The notes under the pieces are model-generated. The model searched no databases. It was not told the origin of the DNA and was given only the letters and a program-made list of their open reading frames with translations. Shown here in pieces: positions 1 to 10,879 of a stretch of 64,000 nt of DNA. Every line of letters begins with the position of its first letter. Position 1 is the stretch's first letter. The position numbers were made by a program, and so were the translations under genes. The DNA comes from Xiphydria camelus (Eukaryota > Arthropoda > Insecta > Hymenoptera > Xiphydriidae): positions 24,262,955 to 24,326,954 of the forward strand of contig OY783191.1 in assembly GCA_963678675.1 (NCBI GenBank). The letters run 5' to 3'.

Positions 1-676
1 TTTGTATTATAATTTAATATTTTGTGGACGATTCCTATCTGAAATTTATCCGTGGAGTTAATTTTATAAATAATTTTAATAAAATCCTTTTCGGAGTGAA
101 TTTCACTTCAAACGGGATTAAATTAACTAAAAATCATCCATTCCGCATTCACTCCGCAAATCACTACGCATTAACTGCCGATTTTTTACAGTGTACTGGT
201 ACGTACGCGTGAATTGAGATATAAATTCGTGAAAAACTGAGAGTGGCGAATATTTGTTATCGCGCTGAAAGATAATAGAGAAAATAAAATTGATAATGTA
301 TGTCACATTCTAAGAAACAGCGATTACTTTTTTATCACGATCAAATTTGGAAGTACAATCCATTGATTCCGTTTACGATTTTCGAGAAATTTGTCACTTT
401 AGCGAATACATCGTTCGCTCGATCCAAGTTAGTTTGTATACTGAGAAGAGAGTTTATTTGCAGTTAATAAATGTATACTTGATGACGGTGGAGAAAATAT
501 TTTGTTGGGCCAAGTAAATATTAAGGTATGTAATTCCATATCCTTCGCGGGAGGCTAATTAACGGATGGATCGGAATGAGTCACCCCCCGCGGCGACTAC
601 TCATAAATACCGCTCTATGCACTCAGTCAGATTTGTAAAGGGGAGAAATGACGAATTCAATAAGTGATCGTTAGTA
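1..676. other. AT-rich stretch without a gene
   Basis: No supported gene. The longest open frame near the left edge (24-212) is short, has no recognisable motif and sits in AT-rich DNA. The stretch holds one copy of a dispersed direct repeat (299-535). Confidence 0.6.
299..535 (+). repeat. Direct repeat, copy 1 (partner 3966-4196)
   Basis: About 235 bases reappear in the same orientation at 3966-4196 with roughly four bases in five identical by eye. The shared blocks include AAACAGCGATTA, TATACTGAGAA, GAGTTTATTTGCA and AATATTTTGTTGG. The two copies flank the 1460-3233 element on either side. They may be ends of an older element or diverged dispersed copies; no coding signal. Confidence 0.7.
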
Positions 677-998
677 CAGTAGATGGGTTGAGAAAATCGA
701 CTTTGTTGTCACCTTTTCAGAAATATTCATCGTAACAAAATGAGATAAAAACCAATCGTTTCGTCTTGAAATTCTCTAAATTTTTTCCGGAGCATGTCTC
801 GATAATTTCTCAACAGTTTTCGAGATATTTAAAAAAACCGTACAAAAAAACATTTGTATTAAAAATTACAAACCATACTTTGGCGTTATGTAATATTTGC
901 TCTACATATTTTTCCGAGTATTAAACAAAAAAATTTTAATCGGACACTTGTAAAGAACAGGAGACAACGAAGTCGATTTTCTCAGCCCATCTATACTG
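677..998. mobile_element. MITE, Tc1/mariner-type (TA duplication)
   Basis: Terminal inverted repeats of about 34 bases begin CAGTAGATGGGTTGAGAAAA and match the reverse complement of the right end with one or two changes. TA lies on both sides (675-676 and 999-1000). The element is 322 bases, AT-rich and has no frame for a transposase, so it is a non-autonomous element. The CAGT start and TA duplication are typical of Tc1/mariner relatives. Confidence 0.75.
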
Positions 999-1138
999 TA
1001 CTACGTTCCGGTAAACCTAAATATCTGGCTTGTCAGGTATAGAGGGTCGATTCACCATTTCGCGTAGCCTGACCCCTCTTTATGGCCAATCTAAATGTAA
1101 CTGATGAGGGGTCTCGACCGAGGTCGCAACTGCAACAT

Positions 1139-1448
1139 GTTACAACGAGTTTCCATTCCAATGGAAACACGCAACATACAGCAACTTTTTCATTTTGTTG
1201 CAGCAACACAGTGCAACAATGCGCGACACAGTGCAACTTACCGCAACAGTTTCGGAAACATGCAACAGAAACACAAATGTTGCTCTATGTTGCTTTGGTG
1301 GATACGCTGTTGCTGCAACATTTTTTGGAAACACGCACCAGCAACACGAAAGTTGCACTATGTTGCTTTGGTGGATACGCACGTTTACTGCAACATTTTT
1401 GGAAATATGCAACAGAAACACAAAAGTTGCACTATGTTGCTTTGGTAG
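1139..1448. repeat. CAACA-rich ~73-bp tandem repeat
   Basis: The block TGTTGCTTTGGTGG recurs at about 1288, 1361 and 1435, giving a period near 73. Each unit also carries TGCAACA and GCAACAGAAACAC words. Open frames here (up to 148 codons) come from the absence of stops in the repeat and show no protein feature. Confidence 0.75.
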
Positions 1449-1459
1449 ATCCGCGCCTT

Positions 1460-3233
1460 AAGATCCGAACTAGAGACGTTCTTCACCGATCTGCTTACCG
1501 GATGAAAAGTATTTTTTATCAAACATAATACGTCAATGAACATATCGCGTATGGGTAGGCTAATAAAATATGCTCAAGACTACCCTTAAAACTATATAAA
1601 CAGGTGAGCTGATATAAGCAATTTGCACCGATCTGCTTACCAATTAAACTATATATGAAAATGAAGATAATTTTATGGCAAATACGATGGTATAACCCTA
1701 CCTGCAAAAAATCGGTCATGGATCACGGTTGTAAGGCTTGGAAATTTATCGGAGCTAGCCAAGATGCGCGTACTACAGGAAAATTTGCTATAGGATGCAA
1801 AGTAGGAAGTGGGCGCGACGCGACGGTTAGATGAGAGAGAGTGCGTACATGCTGCTTCCTCGTACGCGCGATTGAATAAAGATAACACTACTAAAATGCC
1901 GAGAAAAAGCGACTACGATGGAGTAGGTACTGCCAGTAAACTTTTAATTACTTTAAATTAAATATAAAATATTACAATGTGAGAAAGATTTTTCAAATAT
2001 TTTCAATTAAATATATGGATGGGGAAATATTAATATTTTTATCACAGAATAATAATATGTTAGTGATAATTATTCGATAAATTTTATCTATTCTATAAAA
2101 ATACCACAGCAAACAAACAGAAAAATTACATTTTTTAGAGAGCGATAAAAAATCATTAACAAATAGACGGTGTAAAAAAACTTTATCATAAAACAATGAA
2201 TACAATAACAATCTTTACAAATATTATAACAATATTACAACAAATACAATATTATAGCCTTCCAAAAACTTGTATGTTGCTGGAATAAGAGAGAGAGAGA
2301 GAGTGCCCAGATTTTATATAACAGTAACCTGAACAACGCAAAGACTCCAAGAAGAATTTTTCTTAACAATTTATCATTTCAACTTATGAAATCTCACTTA
2401 GAGGAAAGGTCTAGAATTTCGTCTTTACCTTCAGATATTTTTAATGCCTTACAAACCCACCCCATGAGCCATCGCCTCGACTGTCTGTTTATCACATGTT
2501 CGGAAAAAACTTTCACTCGAAAACCCGGTAAGAACGTTTTTCCCCTTTTTCTGTCCTTTCGAGAAAGAGCCATAAAGTAATAAATTGTCCCTTCTCCAGA
2601 CAGGCAAAAATAAAAATGCAAAGTTAGTTGTATCTTGAACGAAAATAATTTTACCAGGGATCCAACAGTAATTGATTGAAAAAAATAACCATTGAAAAAG
2701 ATAACACTACATTTCATTTATGTAATAATGGAGCACGCATTTTTCCGCAAACTGAGGGATGTAAACAGCGAGTCGCTCGTAGTCGCTTTTTCTCGGCATT
2801 TTAGTAGTGTTATCTTTGTCAATCGCGTACGAGGAAGCAGCATGTACGCACTCTTTCTCATCTAACCGTCGCGTCGCGCCCACTTCCTACGTTGCGTCCT
2901 ATAGCAAATTTCCCTGTAGTACGCGCATCTTGGCTAACTCCGATAAATTTCAAAGCCTTACAACCGTGATTCATGACCGATTTTTTGCAGGTAAAGTTAT
3001 ACCATCGTGTTTGCAATAAAATTATCTTTATTTTCATATATAGTTTAATTGGTAAGCAGATCGGTGCAAATTGCTCATATCAGCTCACCAGTTTATATAG
3101 TTTTAAGTGTAGTCTTGAGCATATTTTATTAGCCTACCCATGCGCGATATGTTCATTGACGTATTATGTGTTTGAAAAAAATACTTTTCATCCGGTAAGC
3201 AGATCGGTGAAGAACGTCTCTAGTTCGGATCTT
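1460..3233. mobile_element. DNA element with ~455-bp terminal inverted repeats
   Basis: The left arm (1460-1918) and right arm (2779-3233) are near-perfect reverse complements, both starting AAGATCCGAACTAGAGACG from the outside. The 860-base interior is AT-rich with only short open frames and no transposase motif. I found no clear target-site duplication. The long arms make it a foldback-type non-autonomous DNA element. The 60-130 codon frames inside the arms are mirror images of each other and not evidence of coding. Confidence 0.8.
2288..2303. repeat. (GA)n microsatellite
   Basis: Eight uninterrupted AG units in the interior of the 1460-3233 element. Confidence 0.9.
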
Positions 3234-3673
3234 GTACTAATAGTACCATCACCCGTACCCACTCTCAGTCTACTACATACACACACAGTTGAGAGCGCTA
3301 GAATGGGGGCTTTCCGGTGGCGCACGCACGAGAGCGCTAGAGTGGGGAGCGCGACATATCCGTCTTAAATCGGCTCGTCGAAAACCTAGAAATGTCCCCC
3401 CATATACGGGAACATAAACATTTTCAATGTTAAAATTGTTATTCGAATAAACAATTATAACAGTTTTGTAGAGCAGAAAGAGCTCTTTCGAATGAATATA
3501 AACACTTTGCAGAACAGCAAACAAATCGTTGTAAAATGAAAGAAAATAAAAGAAAACGCTACGAACTTATTTTCCAACCCAATAGCATCGCGATCATAAA
3601 TACTTCGTCAGACTACGGTTCATCTCGCCATCAGCGAAGCAGTACATTTCGGCAAATCCAGGCTGCTAATGAG
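3234..3673. other. Unassigned spacer with a short direct repeat
   Basis: No gene seen. A direct repeat GAGAGCGCTAGA(A/G)TGGGG occurs at about 3291 and 3331, near an (AC) run. The rest matches nothing else noticed in the window. Confidence 0.5.
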
Positions 3674-3889
3674 TTCGCAGTCCCGCACCTTTCCTAAAAG
3701 GGTTAATTACTGGACGAATCGGAGTGAACCTTTGCCGAAATATTCGGTTATCTATTGAAATCGTCATTTCTCACCTTTACAAGGCTGAATGCATTTCGAA
3801 TGCATTCGAAATATAGCGGTATCTGCGAGAAGTGGTTCATTACAATTTGTTCGGTAATTAGCCTTCCGGGAAAGGTGCAGGACTGCGAA
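3674..3889. repeat. Imperfect inverted repeat (~215 bp)
   Basis: TTCGCAGTCCCGCACCTTTCC at the left reappears reverse-complemented at the right with one mismatch, followed inward by weaker pairing around GGTTAATTACTGG and GGTAATTAGCC. It looks like a small foldback element or MITE remnant. Confidence 0.6.
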
Positions 3890-3965
3890 TATATAAGCAG
3901 TCCTCGTTTCGAAATGTACCACCCGAACTGCGTGCACTATAACGTGCACTATAATAGAATTTGTA

Positions 3966-4196
3966 ATGTATCTGAAATTCTGAGAAACAGCGATTAATGT
4001 TTTATCACTGTCAAATTTGGAAGTAAAATTCCTTGATCCGTTTATGATTTTCTAGAAATTTGTCAATTTAGTGAATACTTCGTTCGTTCGATCAAAGTTA
4101 CTTCGTATACTGAGAAAAGAGTTTATTTGCAATTAATAAGTGTATACTTGATTATGGCGAAAAAAATATTTTGTTGGACCAAGTAAGTAAATATAC
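3966..4196 (+). repeat. Direct repeat, copy 2 (partner 299-535)
   Basis: Second copy of the dispersed repeat at 299-535, same orientation, with many small changes and short indels. Confidence 0.7.
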
Positions 4197-4257
4197 TGGG
4201 TGATTCTTTAATATTGCGACAAACTTCAAGGATGGGTTCCTTGGTTGAACATAAGAA

Positions 4258-4482
4258 AAAAAAAACAAAACGTGTGGCCGACATACGCGGAAGAAGTAAA
4301 ACTTCGATACCAGTTTCTCTGAATTTGATTCCGGTGGTATTAGTTTCAATTGGCTCTATACAAGTCTTTTACAATGCTTCTTCGTAGAGCCAATTGAAAC
4401 TAATAAACCGGAATCAAATTCAGAGCAACTGGTATCGAAGTTTTACTTCTTCCGCGTGTGGCGGCTACACGTTTTGTTTTTC
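4258..4482. repeat. Foldback hairpin, copy 1 (partner 61800-62000)
   Basis: Two arms of about 100 bases are reverse complements around an 18-base loop near TACAAGTCTTTTACAATG. The arms share GAAGTAAAACTTCGATACCA and GCCAATTGAAACTAAT. A second copy with the same loop lies at about 61800-62000, so it is a dispersed element and not a one-off palindrome. Confidence 0.85.
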
Positions 4483-5466
4483 TGTACCGACATGTAGAAG
4501 ACTCGAGCATCGTCGGCAAATATTGCCGGAGGTACCTAACTGTCGCTTGTTGCATTTCTTACGGGCCATGCGGTATAATCACTAATTAATTGAAACAGTT
4601 GAAAAGTAGGAATTAAATGATTGTCGTGTACAAATGAAATATGTATACAAAAGGTTAAAAGTATTCCGTACATTTACACTTACCAGCGGCATGAGATTCC
4701 ATTGTAGGTATACTAGGTTATAGAAGTCACACATTGTTATCTAGTTATATTAGAAATTGTAGTGAAAGCGTTGTTATATACTGAAAACAGTAGAAAGTTT
4801 TACGTTCTGGAGATAGAAGCATCTGACCTCGGAATTGTGATTTTGTGAAGAATGGAAAGTACTTACCGTTATTATGAAATTCACGATTTCGAGGTTAGAC
4901 ACTCCGATCTCTCGAACTGAAACCGACTGTAACTACCGACTCGACTTGTACCGGTATGAATACCGACCAAGCCCGGCCGAAGGTAAATGTCAAGATCCTG
5001 CACCGAGCTCACACGGACAGACACTAATGTCGTTAACAGTTCCCCCACCACTTCCATGAAATCACTCCCAAGCGAGCCTAAAGATGTTTACACATCAAAA
5101 TGCTCGCCTGCTATCAGGGTGCTTACTGCGATACGTTACTGGCTATGGACGATGCAATGGTGATTCTATCCATGATAGCTTCTTCGTTTCTGTTTCTGTT
5201 TATGTTTCACCCCCCCCCCTCGCTCTCTTCAGTTCAGTTGTCTTTGCTTTTTCTCGTGCTCCGATCTGTTTTTCTGCCTTGTTCTGGCCTACGAGCATTG
5301 CTGCTACAGTTACTGCTTTCTGCCGGTTGTTTTGGTGCTCTGTTGGAGGCTGTGTGTGATCATTTATCTGCTTGTTCTGTTGACGTGGTGTTGTTTTGAG
5401 GTTAACTCCGATTGTTGCCGTCTCACTTTAACTGCCATCACCAAACCTGTCGGTAACACGGGATCC
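4483..5466. other. Unassigned region before the retrotransposon
   Basis: No supported gene. Around 4880-4920 there is a fragment of the N repeat (motif TTTCGAGGTTAGAC) also seen near 23800 and 38860. At 5083-5100 there is an 18-base match to the right end of the nested MITE near 36188. From 5150 to 5400 the strand is rich in T and CT, with a C run; a 99-codon hydrophobic open frame (5100-5399) fits composition and not a known protein. The right part may be the retrotransposon's 5' leader. Confidence 0.45.
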
Positions 5467-5528
5467 TTCAATCGTGACGCCGAGTAACGCCATCTATTTC
5501 AATTGTGACGCCGAGTAACGCCATCTAC
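5467..5528 (+). repeat. 31-bp tandem duplication in the 5' leader
   Basis: Two copies of a 31-base unit containing GTGACGCCGAGTAACGCCAT lie about 70 bases before the retrotransposon's first open frame. Tandem units in the 5' untranslated part are common in non-LTR retrotransposons; this is position-based inference. Confidence 0.7.
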
Positions 5529-5594
5529 TCTTAGCGACAATACCTTGCTACATCAACTTATTGGTTACCGGCTAGTTAGCTGCGCGTCTTCATT

Positions 5595-6661
5595 ATGGAT
5601 GGCTCACAAGCTAAAGATGCATCGCGCTCACGCTCTTCGGCACTCGAATCATCACAGAGTGAATCGGGCGCATCAGCGGCTTCGACTGTCTCCGGTAGGT
5701 CTCTACGCAATAAGAGGCCAGCCACTAATGATCTTGTAGCCCCACTGCACAAAAAAATACGTGGCAGATCTCCTTACTCCACACTGACTACTAGCATCCT
5801 GAATACCGAGCAAACACTAAACACCAAACTTCCCTCTATGGATGCCAAGCTCGACATGGTTTGTAGTGAGATCAGCGGCTTGAAGGCTACCACAGCTGGT
5901 TTGCAGCAAGAAAACTCTGCTATCAAGCAATCCCTCGCGCAACTCGAAGCTCGTGTTAATGCCTTAACAGTCTCAAATGACGCGAGTGCGGGATCCTCGC
6001 AAACTGTGCCCAATCTAGATCCACTCACTGCTGCAGCTAATACAAGCATGCTTCACACACGTCGCGCTCTTGCCAAGCAAATGGCTATAAGCGAACTTGT
6101 GGTTACAGGCTTGCCCTCAACTGGCTTATCTGACGAAATGTTACCCAAATTAATTCGAGGGACTTTTGGATTACTTAAACTAAACCTTGCCTGCGACGAC
6201 ATTACCAGTTCCAGGCTCCTGCATAGGACTCAACAAACTAAGGCGCTACTTAGATCGGACAATGCTAGCAATGCTACTCCTTCCAGAACTTCAGTCGCCG
6301 TCTGCTGCAAAAACCCTGGTAAACCCTGGTGGTATTGGTAAGCAAAATTATTCTAGCCAAGCGTAAGCATGGGATGCTAAAATATTCTCAACTCAGGGCA
6401 TACTGTGCAAATCAAGTCCAGTTCGGTCTCCCTGAGATAGCTGGGGACTCGACTATTAAAATCAACGAAATGCTGCCCAGCCATGTTTATCGCTTGTTCA
6501 CCCATGCCAAGCCTTTGCTTGAAAGGGCAGGCTTCAAATATGTTTGGAATTCTGGTGGGATCATACTGGTGAAAAAATCTGACGGAGGTTTAATTCATTC
6601 GATAATGTCACAAAACGATGTGCAAAAACTTATTGATCTCTACAGCCAGCGCACAAATTGA
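5595..6661 (+). pseudogene. Non-LTR retrotransposon ORF1 (frameshifted)
   Basis: The first part (5595-6341) opens with an ATG followed by a low-complexity Ser/Arg-rich tail and then a coiled-coil-like segment (LDMVCSEISGLKATTAGLQQ, about residues 85-125). It ends in a shifted frame near GKPWW. The conserved C-terminal part continues one frame over, to the stop at 6661, with NEMLPSHVYRLF and AGFKYVWNSGGIILV. This layout (coiled coil, then a baculovirus FP-like C-terminal domain) is known for ORF1 proteins of insect CR1/Jockey-group elements, which bind RNA and accompany the element's RNP. The break is near 6250-6330, so the gene is inactive as read. Clade is not resolved. Confidence 0.75.
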
Positions 6662-6923
6662 CAATTGAAGACACAAGTGGATAAAGGTGTCATGTAATAA
6701 AAAGTAGGTTCTGAGATATTTGAGTTTATAGGCCGCCTTCCATACAGTAGACATATGAAATACTATACTCTCTTACTCCATATAATATCTGGGTTTTGAA
6801 TGGCATTAGAGCTATCCAAGATTTACCAGTAGTTACATTGGGACATAACACTTTCATCCACTGAGTGATCTCATTTTTTATGAAAATGTTACATGACACA
6901 TTTATCCACTTGTGTCTTCAATT
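6662..6923. mobile_element. MITE between ORF1 and ORF2
   Basis: AATTGAAGACACAAGTGGAT at the left and its reverse complement at the right (ending about 6923) give terminal inverted repeats of about 34 bases. The interior is AT-rich with no coding. It lies between the two open frames of the retrotransposon and seems to have entered after that element did. The target duplication is not clear. Confidence 0.7.
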
Positions 6924-8321
6924 AATTTCTGAACGGGGAACTCAACGGCCAGTCAACAACTTCAACATAACCAACAGTCAAGCCAGCCCAAATAAAATAC
7001 GTGCCTGTTGCCTTAACGTAAATTCTCTTCGGTCACATCTTGAAACCCTAAAATTAAACCTTGACACCAGTCTAACTTACTATCTAATTGCTGTCACCGA
7101 GACGTGGCTGTCGAGCGAGATTCCAACATCCATACTTCATCTACCAGCTATATTTTTCATCGCAATGACCGCAACACTAATGGAGGCCGGGTCGGACTGT
7201 ATGTCCATGAATTGCTGGCATGCAAAATTATCACTATGTCCAACTCACCGTGGACAGGCAAACCAGGGACCCCTGAGTATCTTATAGCGGATGTCATAGG
7301 GTCGCAGAGACTGTCTGTTTTCTTTGCAGTGGTCTACAGACCGCCGCATGCTCCATTACCGCTCCTCGTGACCTTGGGCTGGTTCTTGGTGAAGCAATGG
7401 AGGGTCACAGTCATAAAATCATAATGGGTGATTTCAACCCCGACCAGCTCTCGATGAACTTTAATGCGCAATACATCAGGTCACTTATGTCCGACAACTC
7501 ACTCAAACTCGTGCAACACGTCACTCAGACTTCTTCAACATGGCTTGATTTGTGCATGATTGACACGTCTGACATCATTCTTTGCTGCTCGAAGTCGAAC
7601 ACCCCTATCGGTGCTGATCACCATCTTATCGCTGTTGAAATTGCCGTACACAACATTCAACCCACTGAGAAATTCATGTTTGCTCGTAAAACTAATAAGC
7701 TTCAAGATGCTGAAGCTGAGTTAACCATATTGTAGATTGGAGTGCCCTCGTTAATTCAGCCTCCTCTATCGACTCAGAGCTAACGGAATTTCATCATAGA
7801 TTTTTTAGTGTTATTGACCGGATTGCTCCAATTGGCAAGTTTAAAGTCAATTATACTAAGCACACTCCCTGGCTAAATGACCAACTCAGATGTGCCGATA
7901 GAGCAGTGCGTTGCATCTATCGCCGCTGGAGGCGTAATCAACGCAAAAGTGACCTTCATGAGTATCGTCGGCAGCGCGACTTACTCCGAGCAAAATTGGC
8001 TGCAGCCCAGACAAGCTATTATAAAACACGCCTTCAAGGCCTATCGCCAGCTGATACTTGGCGAGAGCTATGAGTTTTAGGACTTCTGAAAGATCGCAGC
8101 TTCCCACCACTCGCAGTCACTGCAGAATCTTTCAATCTCACGTTCGCCAGATTTTCAACTTCGCCGCTTACAATAGACACCTCTCATTACTCAACAATAC
8201 TGGACGACGTTCAACTTGAAAGGCGGTCTCTTGAACTGACCACTGTCAACCAGTCAGATATCGACACGGCACTGAAATCTCTACGTTCCAATGCTCAGGG
8301 AGTTGACGGTATTAGTCTAAT
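6924..8321 (+). pseudogene. Non-LTR retrotransposon ORF2, endonuclease and start of RT
   Basis: An apurinic-type endonuclease domain can be followed across three frames: LNVNSL (about 7010), TETWLSS (about 7100), GGRVGLYV, YRPPH (about 7340), GDFNPDQ (about 7430), TWLDL (about 7540) and GADHHL (about 7615). A linker region rich in Arg (about 7860-8080) follows, then LKSLRSNAQGVDGI (about 8275-8318), the first conserved block of the reverse transcriptase. There the element is cut by the inverted-repeat element at 8325 and does not resume after it. At least two frameshifts and a TGA (about 8070) make it dead. The endonuclease normally nicks target DNA and the RT primes there. Confidence 0.75.
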
Positions 8322-8324
8322 TGT

Positions 8325-8969
8325 GAGTGCAAACGTTGGGACTTCCCGCACAGAGCACTAGAACATTCACCGTGCGGACACCGTGCGCTCACGCTGTGCA
8401 ACTCCATGGAGAAACTGCACGGTGTAGTCACGGTAGAGCTACAGGATTTCAGCACTGCGTGCGTCTACCGTGCACTATGGCTTAACTGCACGCTTTGCTA
8501 TCGGGGTTAATTGTACGTCATTGGGAGTTGACTTATCAACAGTAGGAAAATGTCTTAAAAGTTTGGGCATGATAATATTTTTTCATTAATAAAACGCTAC
8601 GAATTAATTCCAACACCTAATATATACTGAACAATTTGGATTTTTTCAAAGATGAAGTCACAGTGGTATCACAGTAACGTCACTCAGTGACAATCACTCG
8701 GTGGCGGCTCAGTGAAGCTCCCGTGTCAACAAGACGTGGTGCCACCGCGTGACGTTTGGGTGAAAGTCATGCTTGGCTATCGGGGTACCCCGATAGCAAA
8801 GCGTGCAGTTAAGCCATAGTGTATAGTAGATGCACGCAGTGCTGACATCCTGTGGCTCCACCGTGACTACACCGTGCAGTTTCTCCGTGGAGTTGCACAG
8901 CGTGAGCGCACGGTGTCTGCACGGTGAATATTCTGGTGCTCTGGGCGGGAAGTCCCAACGTTTGCACTC
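8325..8969. mobile_element. Inverted-repeat element truncating the retrotransposon
   Basis: Arms 8325-8507 and 8788-8969 are reverse complements that start GAGTGCAAACGTTGGGACTT from the outside. They are GC-richer than the surroundings and rich in GTGCA/CACGGTG words. At the inner edge of the right arm a perfect 22-base palindrome (8776-8797) pairs GCTATCGGGG with CCCCGATAGC around TA. The 280-base centre is AT-rich. No transposase frame. No clear target duplication, and the retrotransposon is not found on the right side, so a deletion probably came with or after the insertion. Confidence 0.75.
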
Positions 8970-9516
8970 GGTACAATCACTGTGTTTGCACTTTTTTTGC
9001 ACCGCGTGCCCAGCACCTTGTTGTTTATAATAAATGATTTGCCAATTTAACAAAGGTATGGATTCATAGTCCTTAAAAATAATTTACAAATTAAACAAGT
9101 AATTTTACTTTCTTATCTTGACCATAATGGAGTCTCAAAATATGCGAAAAGTCAAGTAAATCATAAAAGTCGAGCACGTGGACCTCAATGAGCTTCACCC
9201 CGGTGGCGTGTGAATGAACTACTGGCGCCACTGCTGTATTTTACTTTTGAATATAGCGGCCCTTTAATTAGCGAGCAATTAATAATTTATTCAAATCACT
9301 TAAACACGTTTTACCGTAATCCATAATTATTATGATTGCCAATCAAGTTCATACTAGAAAATAGGTATACCTATATATACTATACCTAGGGATACTTATT
9401 TAGTTCGAGTCTTGCTGTCGGTATTACCACCGAATTACAAGAAACCGCAGTGGATTGGAGGCTCCAACCGATATGCAACCCGCTCTACTGCCGTGTATTA
9501 AGCCAAGGACCCGATT
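8970..9516. other. Apparently unique AT-rich spacer
   Basis: I find no long frame, inverted repeat or match to other parts of the window. This is one of the few stretches that might be ordinary host intergenic DNA. Confidence 0.5.
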
Positions 9517-9598
9517 TATGAGGAGCTCCGAATCAAAACGCAGTTTTTAACCAATTTCCAAGTTACGAAAACTGCGTTTTGATTCGGAGTTCCTCATA
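9517..9598. repeat. 31-bp perfect-like hairpin, 20-nt loop
   Basis: The left arm (9517-9547) and right arm (9568-9598) pair over 31 positions with one G-T type wobble. The arm contains CTCCGAATCAAAACGCAGTT. The size (82 nt, 20-nt loop) resembles a microRNA precursor, but the near-perfect pairing is equally what a tiny foldback element gives. No flanking signals decide. Confidence 0.75.
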
Positions 9599-9609
9599 TA
9601 TTTATCTTA

Positions 9610-10070
9610 CTAGCTGACTCGGCGAACATCGTACCGCCTCAGAATCAATAAATGTTGTGTTAACTTAAAAACGAAATGTATTTTAATTACATTTAAATTA
9701 ATTCAATTCACTTTGCAGCAAGGCATTTGCTTTATTGAAATGAATCGCAATGATTCGCGTAGCATTATTGCACTACTTTCTGTTAAACTATTTGCTGGAT
9801 GGGTTGCACTCGGGTCGATTCCCTTCATTGAAGCACCTTGTGATGTACGATACTGATTCAAATTTTTTTTTATTTTCTTACTTTCCAATACGCGAGGAAA
9901 CTTCTCTAGAAAAATTAATTTCTTAATAAATATTTTTTCGTAAATTTTTCAGATGTTTTAATACTTATTCTGCTATTCGTGGCGGAGACAAATCCAAGAA
10001 TCAAAGGTCATAAAAATCTGTCCAGCCGTTCTTTAGTTATAAATAGTGTAACTAACCCGATTTTGTTTTA
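9610..10070 (-). mobile_element. Helitron-like 3' end and body (minus strand)
   Basis: On the minus strand the sequence ends GTTCGCCGAGTCAGCTAG followed by T, preceded by a short GC-rich stem (GGCGGTACGATGTTCGCC). A stem just before CTAG, inserted before T, is the usual Helitron right end. The far side (about 9985-10070) has the TCTGTCCAGCCGTT and AGTTATAAATAGTGTAACTAAC words of a widespread insect repeat as I remember it. The element is interrupted or bounded by the TA element at 10073. No Rep/helicase coding; a non-autonomous fragment. Confidence 0.5.
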
Positions 10071-10072
10071 TA

Positions 10073-10822
10073 CAGGGTGTAAGAAAAGTCCCGGGACGAC
10101 CAAATATTTTGAAAAATATGCATCCCATAGAAAAACAAAAAAACATGGGTTCAATGTTTTTAAAAGTTCTATTCAGCCATATTAAACTCGACTCTCCTCA
10201 CCAAACCCCCGCGGGGGGCGAGGGGTAACTTCAAAATTTTTAATGGAAACCCCCAAATTTTATTGCGGATTCGGGTTTTACGTTAAAAAATAAGAAACTT
10301 TTGTCTGAAATATTTTTTGTATCAGGGGTAGATAGCGCTTCAATCGATGGGGACACAAACTTTGGGTATCCATGGTACTTGTGTGAATGCACAGTCCGCC
10401 GTGAACAGAGAATCTCAGAAATCGTATTCGGCAGTGTGTTGGGTGAAAGGGGTCGAATTTTGCGCTGTAGCTCGATTTCAGTTTTGCAGATCAACCCGAG
10501 GTTTAGTGGAGTGATGGATATTGTGGGTCTGTGGTTTGTGTCCCCATCGATTGGAGCGCCATCTACCACTGATACAAAAAAATATTTCAGACAAAAGATT
10601 CTTATTTTTTAACGTAAAACCAAAATTTGCAATAAAAATTGGGGGATTTCCATTTAAAATTTGGAAGTTACCAACCGCCCCCAGCGCGGTGAGGGGAGAA
10701 GGGGTCGAGTTTGGTATGACTGGATAGAACTTTTAAAAATATTGAAACGGTGTTTTTTGTTTTTCTATGCGATGCATATTTCTCAAAATATTCGGTCATC
10801 CCGGGACTTTTTTTACACCCTG
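10073..10822. mobile_element. Palindromic TA-flanked element (CAGGGTG family)
   Basis: Outer ends start CAGGGTGTAAGAAAAGTCCC and are mirrored at the right, with TA at 10071-10072 and 10823-10824. Pairing continues inward for about 290 bases on each side, through ATCGATGGGGACACAAAC and its complement, leaving a ~150-base centre. All open frames inside are mirror artefacts. A Tc1/mariner-type non-autonomous element. The 23237 element is a diverged relative of one arm. Confidence 0.85.
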
Positions 10823-10879
10823 TATGCACAGAATTGTTAGCTATGCTTTTGTACCTAAATAAGCTGGTAAGCTATGTAT

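Noticed and set aside
1673..3019. Mirror frames of about 70 codons in 1673-1888 (minus) and 2807-3019 (plus)
   Set aside because: They are the same sequence in the two inverted arms of the 1460-3233 element and are not conserved as proteins.
5084..5359. 91-codon overlapping frame in the same stretch
   Set aside because: Same composition effect in another frame.
5100..5399. 99-codon hydrophobic frame resembling a small membrane protein
   Set aside because: Explained by T/C-rich composition; no start context, homology or companion. Probably retrotransposon leader.
10240..10612. Opposed ~105-codon frames in the 10073-10822 element
   Set aside because: Both come from the two arms of a palindrome and mirror each other.
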